Assembly (NCBI GenBank): GCA_004295015.1
Contig: SHNE01000049.1
Coordinates: 144,152 to 208,151, forward strand
DNA length: 64,000 bases
Direction: 5' to 3'
From: Bacteroidota bacterium
GTDB lineage: Bacteria; Bacteroidota; Bacteroidia; AKYH767-A; 2013-40CM-41-45
In this document: in pieces, positions 37,833 to 45,197 of the stretch
Layout: every line of letters starts with the position of its first letter
Position numbering within the stretch: the stretch's first letter is position 1
Made by a program: the position numbers and the translations under genes
Notes under the pieces: generated by a model
What the model saw: only the letters and a program-made list of their open reading frames with translations
What the model was told of the DNA's origin: nothing
Database searches by the model: none

Positions 37833-38390
37833 CTATTTAATTTTAATTTCATTTCTGCTCAGATATTCCTTTAGGGTAGGAAGTACTGAGTCCTTTTTAG
37901 AAACAATAGGTTCCTTGGTTTGCCATTTAATATTCAGTTCCGGATCATTATATCTGATTCCTTTTTCTGAAGATTGATTGTAGTATTTCGTTACTTTATA
38001 GATAAATACTACGTCATCACTGAGAGCTTCAAAACCATGGGCAAAGCCGGCAGGAATCCAAAGCATGAAATTATTTTCAGCTGAAAGTATCAGCGAATAG
38101 GTTTGTCCGAAGGTGGGAGAATCTTTACGTAAGTCCAGAACGACATCTAAAGCACTTCCATGGGCCACCCTCACCAATTTGCCTTGTTCGAATGGTTGCT
38201 CCTGAAAATGCAATCCACGTATCACTCCTTTTTTACTGTGAGATAAATTGTCTTGTACGAATTCTACATCGATTCCGTTAGCTTGAAATGTCCTGGAATT
38301 ATAGAATTCCATAAAATGGCCTCTTTCATCTTCGAACACAGAAGGTTCAACAAGGATAAGGCCTTTTATTTCTGTAGTTTTAAATTTCAT
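37833..38390 (-). CDS. rfbC: dTDP-4-dehydrorhamnose 3,5-epimerase
   Basis: A cupin-fold epimerase of 185 residues that acts on dTDP-4-keto-6-deoxyglucose. Conserved pieces are FVQDNLSHSKKGVIRGLHFQ (with the active-site His), VLDLRKDSPTFGQ, WIPAGFAHGFEAL and the Tyr-containing VTKYYNQSSEKGIRY. The partner genes rfbA, rfbB and rfbD are not in this window, so either they lie elsewhere or this epimerase serves another keto-sugar. It lies 65 bases downstream of the Wzc-like gene. Confidence 0.92.
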   Translation of the reverse strand: MKFKTTEIKGLILVEPSVFEDERGHFMEFYNSRTFQANGIDVEFVQDNLSHSKKGVIRGLHFQEQPFEQGKLVRVAHGSALDVVLDLRKDSPTFGQTYSLILSAENNFMLWIPAGFAHGFEALSDDVVFIYKVTKYYNQSSEKGIRYNDPELNIKWQTKEPIVSKKDSVLPTLKEYLSRNEIKIK

Positions 38391-38455
38391 TTAATAAATC
38401 AAGGATAAGGAAGTCTTAATCAAAGACGTAAATTCTCTCAGTTAAATACATGATT

Positions 38456-40873
38456 TTACTTTCTGCTAAATCGATTTTTGAATTTCTCAAAGAAGCTGAG
38501 GTTTTTACGAGCTTCATCATCATAATAACCATAACCGTAGCCATAACCGTAACCATAGCCATAACCATAGCCGTAACCATACTTGAATTTAGAAGTTTCT
38601 ACACCATTGAGAACCACTGCCAAATTGCGGATCTTATATTCTTCAATAAGCTTGTTTAGATTTTGCATAAACATGCGTTTAGAATAATGAGCACGAATAA
38701 TATAAATAGGGTAGTCTGCATTTTGTATAATCTCAACACCATCTGTCACTATTCCCACAGGTGGTGTGTCAATAATGATAATGTCATATTTGGATTTCAG
38801 ATAATCCAGGAGTTCATTCATTCTCTGGCTCAGGATCAGCTCGGATGGATTTGGAGGAATTGGACCCGCTGTAATGAAATCAAGATTTGCAAGACTGCTT
38901 TTATTAATGCAGAAATCTGTTGTGTCCTTCCCGATGAGTATAGTGCTCATACCGCGGATATTCTCTACGTTAAAACCAAGGTGAATTTTCGGCTTACGCA
39001 TGTCGAGGTCAATGATCACAACTTTCTTTTCTGAGAAGGCAATTACACCGGCGAGATTAATGGCGATAAATGTTTTTCCTTCTCCTGAAATAGTGGAAGT
39101 AATAGCTATAACCTTCGGGCCGGATTCATTACTGATAAACTGCAGGTTGGTTCGGACCGAACGGAAGGATTCTGATATGGCAGATTTTGGATTTTTATCT
39201 ACGAGTAATTGAGAAACAGGGATCTCACTTTTGTATTTTGGAATTATTCCCAGCAAAGCAGCATTGGTATATAAATTGATTTCATCCAATGAAGTGATCT
39301 CGTTATAAAAAAGATACTTGACAAAAATAATCACGAAGCTAAGAATGAATCCTACGAGCAAGCTTCCGGCTAAAATTAATTTTCGGTTTGGTGAAAGCGG
39401 ATTCAAGGCAGGCTTTCCTTGTTCCAGGACAATATTATTGGTAATTATACCGGCTTTTGTGATCGCAAACTCAACTTTCTTTTCAAGAAGCAACTGATAA
39501 AATTTTTCATTAACCAGGTAGAGACGGTTTAGTCTTGCCAGTTCAGCTTCCTGAGCAGGTAGGGTCAAAAATATTTGCTCAAATTCATTCATCCGTTCAT
39601 CCAAAGATTTTATTTTTTGAATTAAGGCTTCTCGTGCATTATTCAGGCTCAGAATAAGATTAGACCGCTGGAAAGCAATGTCCTTTTCAAGAGAAATAAC
39701 TGCAGCATTGTGTTCTGTAGCCAAAAACTTGAGTGTTGTTTTCTGGTCTTCTAATGCTTGAATTTTGGTAATCAATCCTTGTATTACACCATCAATGTAT
39801 GTTCCTGACAGCAGAGGAAGTAAACTTTCTGTATTCTCGTCAGAGTTTATGTTTTTTTCAATTCGCTGAAGTACTGCAAGCTGTAATTGAACTTCGATTC
39901 GTTGGTCTATAAGAAGATTGATGTGTGCCAAGGCGTCTTCGGCATTTTGCAGAGGATCAATTATTAAATGTTCTTTCTTAAAGGCTTCAACTGAATATTC
40001 TGATAAACGTAATTGTGTGTCAATGCCTAAAACAGTTTCGTCGATAAATTGCAGAGATTTGTCTGCACCTTCTGATTTTCTTTCCTTGTCGTAACGATTG
40101 AATTCGTCAACCATGGTATTTACAAAATCAGAGGCCTTTTGGGAATTTTGATCTTTGAAAGAAATTCGAACCGTCTGTGCGTATTGATTCATAACGGTGA
40201 CAGTCGCATCAGCATAATACTGATCTATTACTGTCTCAGGGTTATAAAAAATAATATAGTAGGGTTCATCATTTGTCGTGGCGAGGATTTGCTTTTTGAT
40301 TTGTCCGTAATCCTTAATGGTGATTTTAAATTTCAGCCCGGGTATTGTGATCCAGGTGTTGACGGGAAACGTACCGCTTTGTTTCGACAATGCTGTGGAA
40401 TAGGACAAGCGGAATTTTGAATCACCTTCGAAATCAATAAAAAATCTACGGTCAAAATAAGAGGAATCTGTTAATTCGTATTCCACCGAGAAAGGCGATT
40501 TGGTATACATCTCATGATCGATAACTTTACCATGAGCAAAATATCCAACATCCAATGGCATACGGTCCAATACTCTTGAAATCATAACTCTCGATCTCAA
40601 CAACTCTATATCACCTGCAAATTGATTTGAACCTAGTATGTCGAGAGCTTGTGAGTTTTGGATATTCAATACTGCACTTGCAGTATTTACTGTTCCAATT
40701 TTAAGAGTGGCCTGAGATAAATAAATCGGATGAGTATAGCGGAGGTAGAGGAATGCAAACGTCGACGAGATGGTCAATAGTAAAAACAGCCAGTATGCAT
40801 TTTTTCGTGCAATAATGGTGAATAATTTAAAATCAAACTCTTCATTGAGGTTTGATATTTTCTTTTTGGCCAT
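38456..40873 (-). CDS. Wzc-like polysaccharide co-polymerase / BY-kinase with Tyr-Gly tail
   Basis: An 805-residue fusion of a Wzz chain-length domain and a cytoplasmic bacterial tyrosine kinase. The first membrane helix is near residues 33-50, a long periplasmic region with heptad-like charged stretches follows, and the second helix is near 496-520. The kinase has Walker A STISGEGKTF near 595, Walker A' VVIIDLDMRKPK near 625 and Walker B IIIIDTPPVGIVTD near 700. The tail is unusual: nine Tyr-Gly pairs then Tyr-Tyr at residues 765-784, taking the place of the usual Tyr cluster. Six bases separate it from the Wza-like gene. It probably controls chain length and export. Confidence 0.92.
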   Translation of the reverse strand: MAKKKISNLNEEFDFKLFTIIARKNAYWLFLLLTISSTFAFLYLRYTHPIYLSQATLKIGTVNTASAVLNIQNSQALDILGSNQFAGDIELLRSRVMISRVLDRMPLDVGYFAHGKVIDHEMYTKSPFSVEYELTDSSYFDRRFFIDFEGDSKFRLSYSTALSKQSGTFPVNTWITIPGLKFKITIKDYGQIKKQILATTNDEPYYIIFYNPETVIDQYYADATVTVMNQYAQTVRISFKDQNSQKASDFVNTMVDEFNRYDKERKSEGADKSLQFIDETVLGIDTQLRLSEYSVEAFKKEHLIIDPLQNAEDALAHINLLIDQRIEVQLQLAVLQRIEKNINSDENTESLLPLLSGTYIDGVIQGLITKIQALEDQKTTLKFLATEHNAAVISLEKDIAFQRSNLILSLNNAREALIQKIKSLDERMNEFEQIFLTLPAQEAELARLNRLYLVNEKFYQLLLEKKVEFAITKAGIITNNIVLEQGKPALNPLSPNRKLILAGSLLVGFILSFVIIFVKYLFYNEITSLDEINLYTNAALLGIIPKYKSEIPVSQLLVDKNPKSAISESFRSVRTNLQFISNESGPKVIAITSTISGEGKTFIAINLAGVIAFSEKKVVIIDLDMRKPKIHLGFNVENIRGMSTILIGKDTTDFCINKSSLANLDFITAGPIPPNPSELILSQRMNELLDYLKSKYDIIIIDTPPVGIVTDGVEIIQNADYPIYIIRAHYSKRMFMQNLNKLIEEYKIRNLAVVLNGVETSKFKYGYGYGYGYGYGYGYGYGYYDDEARKNLSFFEKFKNRFSRK
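38522..38581 (-). repeat. (Tyr-Gly)9-encoding tandem repeat in the Wzc-like kinase
   Basis: A 60-base stretch made of alternating Tyr (TAT/TAC) and Gly (GGT/GGC) codons, read on the minus strand. It encodes nine YG pairs and two further tyrosines. The six-base unit could expand or contract by slippage without shifting the frame. Confidence 0.95.
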
Positions 40874-40879
40874 GCGATC

Positions 40880-41629
40880 TTACTTCTGGACGATGTTAAT
40901 AACTAGTAGTACTGCCGTTATTATACCGACGATCGGAGTAAGCTGTTGCCATATTCTTTGTTTGTAATTGGCAGCTGCTTCAACATAAATAACATCGTTT
41001 GATAAAACGTATAATTCTGATTTTTTTAAACCTTCAAGAGTAGAAATATCTACCATGTGTACAACAGGGTTTTTTAAGTCTCCTCTTATTATTTTTATCC
41101 TGTATGCCCGTCCATTATCGGATATTCCACCTGCTAAGGCCAATGCCTCAAGAAGAGTGGTATTGTCTTTTTCCAGTCGGACCACAGTTCCTTTTCCGCC
41201 ATCACCCTGAAATACGATGACATGCCGGCTTGTAACCTTTACAACAACAAAGGGATCATTATAATACCTAGAATACTTCTGCTGTAACAAATCTTCAGCT
41301 TGAGTGATGGTTAAATTCTTTACATCAACTTTGCCAATTATCGGAAGTTTCACCATTCCATCCGCTTCGATGAGGAAGCTCATGTTTTGATAGAAATTCA
41401 TTTGTCCCCCACCGCCATTTGCGGTAATGTCGACCAACTTGAATCCGTCATTACTATAAATCCGCATTTCAATCATATCGCCTTCCTTTAATACATAACT
41501 GGTATTTTTAGTCTGCAGCGTATCTCCGGCAAAGGAGTAATCCTTCGGTGTCTGAAACATTCTGTTCGGTGCCAATGAGCGGCATGAAAAGAGGGAGATA
41601 AGAAGAATTAAAAACCAGTAATTTCTCAT
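40880..41629 (-). CDS. Wza-like polysaccharide export lipoprotein
   Basis: A 249-residue protein. The signal sequence ends in a lipobox (LISLFSC, Cys at 16), so it is probably lipid-anchored. YVLKEGDMIEMRIYSNDGF begins the polysaccharide export (Poly_export) domain, followed by IGKVDVKNLTITQAEDLLQQKY and a SLBB-like segment. The C-terminus is a hydrophobic helix (LTPIVGIITAVLLVINIV), in the place where Wza forms its outer-membrane helical barrel. It is shorter than E. coli Wza (about 379). A TATTTTTG promoter element lies 17 bases before the ATG. Confidence 0.88.
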   Translation of the reverse strand: MRNYWFLILLISLFSCRSLAPNRMFQTPKDYSFAGDTLQTKNTSYVLKEGDMIEMRIYSNDGFKLVDITANGGGGQMNFYQNMSFLIEADGMVKLPIIGKVDVKNLTITQAEDLLQQKYSRYYNDPFVVVKVTSRHVIVFQGDGGKGTVVRLEKDNTTLLEALALAGGISDNGRAYRIKIIRGDLKNPVVHMVDISTLEGLKKSELYVLSNDVIYVEAAANYKQRIWQQLTPIVGIITAVLLVINIVQK

Positions 41630-41646
41630 TTAGATGTATTATTGAA

Positions 41647-41654
41647 CAAAAATA
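41647..41654 (-). promoter_or_regulatory. Promoter -7 element TATTTTTG for the Wza-Wzc operon
   Basis: An exact TAnnTTTG match on the minus strand, 17 bases before the start of the Wza-like gene. Confidence 0.55.
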
Positions 41655-41721
41655 GAATATTTCATTGAATAGAATATTTTGATTTAAGCCCTTTCTACAT
41701 AGCCATTGTTAAGAAGTCTGC

Positions 41722-42954
41722 CTAGGAAACGGTCCTGGTCCTATGCCTTGATCTTCTTTTTGCAGGCTTGCTCAGTAATAATTCTTTGTAGTATTTATCG
41801 GTATCACTTACAAGCCGGGTGTAGTGGAAGCGTTCTTTCACCAGCTCCCAACCTTTGCTACTCATTGTTATTCGCAATGCATCATTATCGATCAGACGGA
41901 GCAGTTTTTCAGAAAAATCCCGGATATCAAAATTATTTACCAGAAAGGCAGTTTCATTCGGTAATACGATGTTTTCAATTCCGCCAACGCGTGTTGATAC
42001 GATGGGTTTATTGCCTGCCTGGGCTTCGATTAAACTAACAGGTGTCCCTTCGTTCAACGAGGTGAGACAAACAATATCCAATCCTGAAATGGCAATATCA
42101 ATTTCGTGGATCCAGCTGCAGAATGTGACAGAAGCTTTTTTGGGCTCAATGGGAAAGTAAGAACTCTCCAATTTTAATTCTTTGCATAAATCAAGCAGGC
42201 TTTCTCTGTCATCACCATCACCTATCAGAAAAAAACGTATTTTTTTATTCGTTTGTTGGTTTATTATTGCCGCTGCTTTGAGAAAAAATGTATGGTTTTT
42301 AATTGCCACAAGTCTGCCAATAATTCCTATGGCTATTTCGTCCTCCTCCAGAAAATATTTTTTGCGGAATGCTTTTCTTTTATCAGAAACGTTTTCCTGG
42401 AAACGACTTAAATCAAATCCCAATGGTATTACGCGTACATGAGACGCTTTAATTATTTTGTAAGTAGTTGACAGTTCAAATTTTTGTTTGTCACTGATAG
42501 CAATGATGCCGGAACTTCTTTTTGCCAGGTATCGTTCAATGAGAATGAAAATTTTAGTTTTCCATTTGGAGAAATAGGAATGGAAGACGTGGCCGTGAAA
42601 GGTGTGAACTACGACCGGAACTTTTGCATGAATTGCAGCAAGTCGTCCAAGTGTTCCGGCTTTGGCTGCATGTGTGTGAACTATATCCGGTTTGAATTCT
42701 TTAATGATTTTTCGCAACCTTATATAGGTGAATAAATCCTGAAAAGGATTGATGCTCCTTTTCATGCCGGGTATAAGCTCATATGTCAGGCCAAGATCAT
42801 GGACAATAAAATCAGAGCTTTCTTCTGATTTTTGCTTCTCTCCTGCAAGAAGCTTGGTCTCATATTCGGCTGGCATATGCTTTGTCAGCAGCGCGACATT
42901 AAAAGTAGGACCGCCTAGATTCAAACGGTTTATTATACGTAAAACACGAGGCAC
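41722..42954 (-). CDS. GT4-family glycosyltransferase
   Basis: A GT-B protein of about 410 residues from GTG 42954. A longer frame begins at TTG 42981, but that codon falls inside a TATATTTG promoter, so the shorter start is preferred. The N-terminus PRVLRIINRLNLGGPTFNVAL holds the GT4 Gly-Gly acceptor loop. IVHTHAAKAGTLGRLAA, IAIGIIGRLVAIKNHTFFLK and the donor-site SLNEGTPVSLIEAQAGNKPI near residue 315 complete the family pattern. It is the first gene of the minus-strand block that runs to the WecA-like gene. Confidence 0.9.
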   Translation of the reverse strand: MPRVLRIINRLNLGGPTFNVALLTKHMPAEYETKLLAGEKQKSEESSDFIVHDLGLTYELIPGMKRSINPFQDLFTYIRLRKIIKEFKPDIVHTHAAKAGTLGRLAAIHAKVPVVVHTFHGHVFHSYFSKWKTKIFILIERYLAKRSSGIIAISDKQKFELSTTYKIIKASHVRVIPLGFDLSRFQENVSDKRKAFRKKYFLEEDEIAIGIIGRLVAIKNHTFFLKAAAIINQQTNKKIRFFLIGDGDDRESLLDLCKELKLESSYFPIEPKKASVTFCSWIHEIDIAISGLDIVCLTSLNEGTPVSLIEAQAGNKPIVSTRVGGIENIVLPNETAFLVNNFDIRDFSEKLLRLIDNDALRITMSSKGWELVKERFHYTRLVSDTDKYYKELLLSKPAKRRSRHRTRTVS

Positions 42955-42978
42955 AAATTCGGGAGATAATCGTTGCCG

Positions 42979-42986
42979 CAAATATA
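42979..42986 (-). promoter_or_regulatory. Promoter -7 element TATATTTG for the GT4 gene
   Basis: An exact TAnnTTTG match on the minus strand, 24 bases before GTG 42954. It decides the start of the downstream gene. Confidence 0.6.
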
Positions 42987-43176
42987 TGTGAAGTATTCAA
43001 TGTGAAATAGTATAAAAGGGTTATTCGCCGAATGGGATGGGTGAATCGGCCTTATTGGTTGATGAAGGATCTATGTCGAATGAATGTAAGGGGAGATCTT
43101 CCCATCAATATTGCAATACAATTGATTCGTAGTCAATTAGGATTAGCAAGCATGACGTAGAAATCTAAAAAATATG

Positions 43177-43184
43177 TATCTTCG
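43177..43184 (+). promoter_or_regulatory. Possible promoter element TATCTTCG for the FKBP gene
   Basis: One mismatch to TAnnTTTG, 25 bases before ATG 43210. It lies inside the upstream extension of the frame, in support of the later start. Confidence 0.45.
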
Positions 43185-43209
43185 CCGACCTAAAAAACTC
43201 AAAATCATT

Positions 43210-43902
43210 ATGAACAAGAAAGTATTGTTGCTTGCCGTTTCCTTCAGTGTGGCAACCCTTTTCTCCTGTAATGGACAAAAAGGACAAAAAACAGTAAGCT
43301 TAAAAAATTCTGCCGATTCAGTATCCTATGGTATTGGTATCTCTATCGGAGCCAATATGAAAAAAGACGGATTAGATTCCCTCAATTTGGAAGTACTGAA
43401 GCAAGCGATGGAAGCGGCTATCAAAGGAGATAGTCTGCAAATGACAAGCGCTCAATCACAGGCTGTTATTCAAAGTTATCTAGCTAAGAAACAAGAAGCA
43501 AAAGCTTCTGAAGTAGGGGCAGCAGGAAAGAAATTCCTTGCAGAGAATAAGAAAAAACCAGGTGTAATCGAATTACCTGATGGCTTGCAGTATCAGGTTA
43601 TCACAGAGGGAACCGGTCCAATGCCGACAGCAGAAGATACGGTTGTTACACACTACCACGGCACACTCATTGACGGAACCGTATTTGACAGTTCTGTTGA
43701 GCGTGGTGAACCGGCAGAATTCCCTGTAGGAGCTGTGATTCGTGGTTGGACAGAAGCTCTTCAGATGATGAAAGTAGGGTCAAAGTGGAAGCTGTTTATT
43801 CCTTCTGAACTTGCTTATGGAGATCGTCAGGCAGGACCTGCGATTTTACCGAATTCAACATTAATTTTTGATGTTGAACTCATTTCAATCAAAGGAAAGT
43901 AA
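43210..43902 (+). CDS. FKBP-type peptidyl-prolyl cis-trans isomerase (lipoprotein)
   Basis: About 230 residues from ATG 43210. A lipobox (VATLFSC, Cys at 20) suggests lipid anchoring in the periplasm. An FKBP_N-like dimerisation helix region (residues 35-110) precedes the FKBP_C domain: VVTHYHGTLIDGTVFDSS, FPVGAVIRGWTEALQMM, WKLFIPSELAYGDR and STLIFDVELISI. These are the active-site aromatic and Asp positions of the Mip/FkpA type. It probably helps fold envelope proteins. It is transcribed alone and ends at a strong terminator. Confidence 0.95.
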   Translation: MNKKVLLLAVSFSVATLFSCNGQKGQKTVSLKNSADSVSYGIGISIGANMKKDGLDSLNLEVLKQAMEAAIKGDSLQMTSAQSQAVIQSYLAKKQEAKASEVGAAGKKFLAENKKKPGVIELPDGLQYQVITEGTGPMPTAEDTVVTHYHGTLIDGTVFDSSVERGEPAEFPVGAVIRGWTEALQMMKVGSKWKLFIPSELAYGDRQAGPAILPNSTLIFDVELISIKGK

Positions 43903-43925
43903 TTTTTTATAAAATAATATTAATT

Positions 43926-43954
43926 AAAGAGGACCGGTTTGGTCCTCTTTTTTT
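43926..43954 (+). terminator. Rho-independent terminator of the FKBP gene
   Basis: Perfect 10-base arms AAAGAGGACC (43926-43935) and GGTCCTCTTT (43941-43950), a 5-base loop, then T residues. Confidence 0.9.
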
Positions 43955-44037
43955 ATGTCTTTTCCCTTTTCAATATTTTTAGATTAAAATTTATTTATTG
44001 ATAATCAACGATTTAGCATATGTCGTTGTAAATATTT

Positions 44038-44113
44038 AGTACTATGTATTGCATAGTATTGTTTTATGACCATATCTTTGCATAGCATTTTGAAAGGTAT
44101 AACACAGTACTAT
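44038..44113 (+). promoter_or_regulatory. Promoter with symmetric operator candidate upstream of the DUF2807-PadR-PspC operon
   Basis: TATCTTTG at 44073-44080 is an exact -7 match. Just upstream, AGTACTATG (44038-44046) and CATAGTATT (44052-44060) form an inverted repeat with one mismatch and a 5-base spacer. A half-site GCATAG overlaps the 3' end of the -7 element (44080-44085), and AGTACTAT recurs at 44106-44113. Repeated symmetric sites around a promoter that feeds a PadR gene suggest autoregulation. Confidence 0.55.
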
Positions 44114-44163
44114 CTGACTTACATATCATATCACACACAAGATTATCATCAAATTCTTTCATC

Positions 44164-44790
44164 ATGAAAACCAAATTCTTCCTTGCAGCTTTTATGTTCT
44201 CTCTGGCTGCCTGTGCTTACTCCGCAAACGGGGAAGCTGCGAATGAGAAATTAAGTACGAACCTGGTAGACGATTTTTATGGATTAATCGTGAACACACC
44301 CGCCAATGTTATCATCGAACAAGGGGAGCAGCAGACAATTCGTTTCGAAGGAGCATCTAAAGATTTGAAACAAACTAATGTTAAAATCGAAAATGGAAAT
44401 TTGGTTATCTCCGGGACCAACTCTAATCCTGTTACCATTTATATTACAATCAAGGAGATTAATCTGATAGAGGTAAATGGAAATTCAAGGCTTTATTCTT
44501 CAGCAGTGATCAATTCAGATCTCTTATTACTGAAAGTCAACGGAAGCGGAAGTATACGATTGGATGTCCGTAGTCTTTCTTTGGGGATGCTGGTAAAAGG
44601 TTCGGGTAAGATCATTGCCTCCGGAAGCACAGGTACCAGTTATTCGCGAATTTACGGAATAGGAAAAGTAATCACCTCTGATTTGGATTCATTTGAAACG
44701 ATAGAAGAATCCAATTCAGGGAAACAGGCATACCGTTTAAACATTTTGAAGAATCCAGGCCTTGATGTACAACCGAATCTAAGTAATTAA
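44164..44790 (+). CDS. DUF2807 (GIN domain) putative lipoprotein
   Basis: A 208-residue exported protein. The N-terminus has a lipobox-like LAACAYS after a short hydrophobic stretch. The rest is a parallel beta-rich DUF2807 domain, seen in the repeated pattern VNGNSRLYSSAVINSDLLLL and VNGSGSIRLDV followed by VKGSGKIIASGS, with Gly-Ser turns at regular spacing. This family is common in Bacteroidota envelope-stress operons beside PspC and PadR genes, as here. Its molecular role is unknown. The PadR gene starts 62 bases later. Confidence 0.85.
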   Translation: MKTKFFLAAFMFSLAACAYSANGEAANEKLSTNLVDDFYGLIVNTPANVIIEQGEQQTIRFEGASKDLKQTNVKIENGNLVISGTNSNPVTIYITIKEINLIEVNGNSRLYSSAVINSDLLLLKVNGSGSIRLDVRSLSLGMLVKGSGKIIASGSTGTSYSRIYGIGKVITSDLDSFETIEESNSGKQAYRLNILKNPGLDVQPNLSN

Positions 44791-44852
44791 TATAAATAGC
44801 ATACGAATTTATAATCGGAACCTCCATTTACAATTAAAAAAAATAATTAGCC

Positions 44853-45197
44853 ATGAGCAGTAATCTTGAAAATACCCAGGCTCAGATGCGTAAAGGAGTT
44901 CTTGAGTTTTGCATTCTTTCCATACTGGCACACGAAGAAGTGTATCCTTCGGATATTATTGAACGCATGAAGCAATCAAGACTGATTGTGGTAGAGGGAA
45001 CTTTGTATCCTTTGCTAACAAGGTTAAAGAATGCAGGTCTGCTTCAGTATCGATGGGAAGAAAGTAAATCAGGACCTCCGCGTAAATATTATTCACTGAC
45101 GCCACTGGGGGAAAAATTCCTCGAAGAATTGCGACTGACCTGGAATGAATTGGTTCAAGCCGTGCACTTAACAACTCAAAAAAATCAGCCATCATGA
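44853..45197 (+). CDS. PadR-family transcriptional regulator
   Basis: A 114-residue winged-helix protein. The PadR core is clear: MRKGVLEFCILSILAHEEVYPSDIIERM (split here by family convention at Gly5), then VVEGTLYPLLTRLKNAGLL with the recognition helix and YRWEESKSGPPRKYYSLT for the wing. It probably represses its own operon by binding the inverted repeats near 44038-44060. Its stop overlaps the ATG of the PspC gene by four bases, so the regulator and the membrane protein are coupled. Confidence 0.93.
   Translation: MSSNLENTQAQMRKGVLEFCILSILAHEEVYPSDIIERMKQSRLIVVEGTLYPLLTRLKNAGLLQYRWEESKSGPPRKYYSLTPLGEKFLEELRLTWNELVQAVHLTTQKNQPS

Noticed and set aside
38522..38581. Short tandem repeat as a CRISPR or DNA-level satellite
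   Set aside because: The unit is six bases, in frame, and encodes a Tyr-Gly run; there are no spacers.
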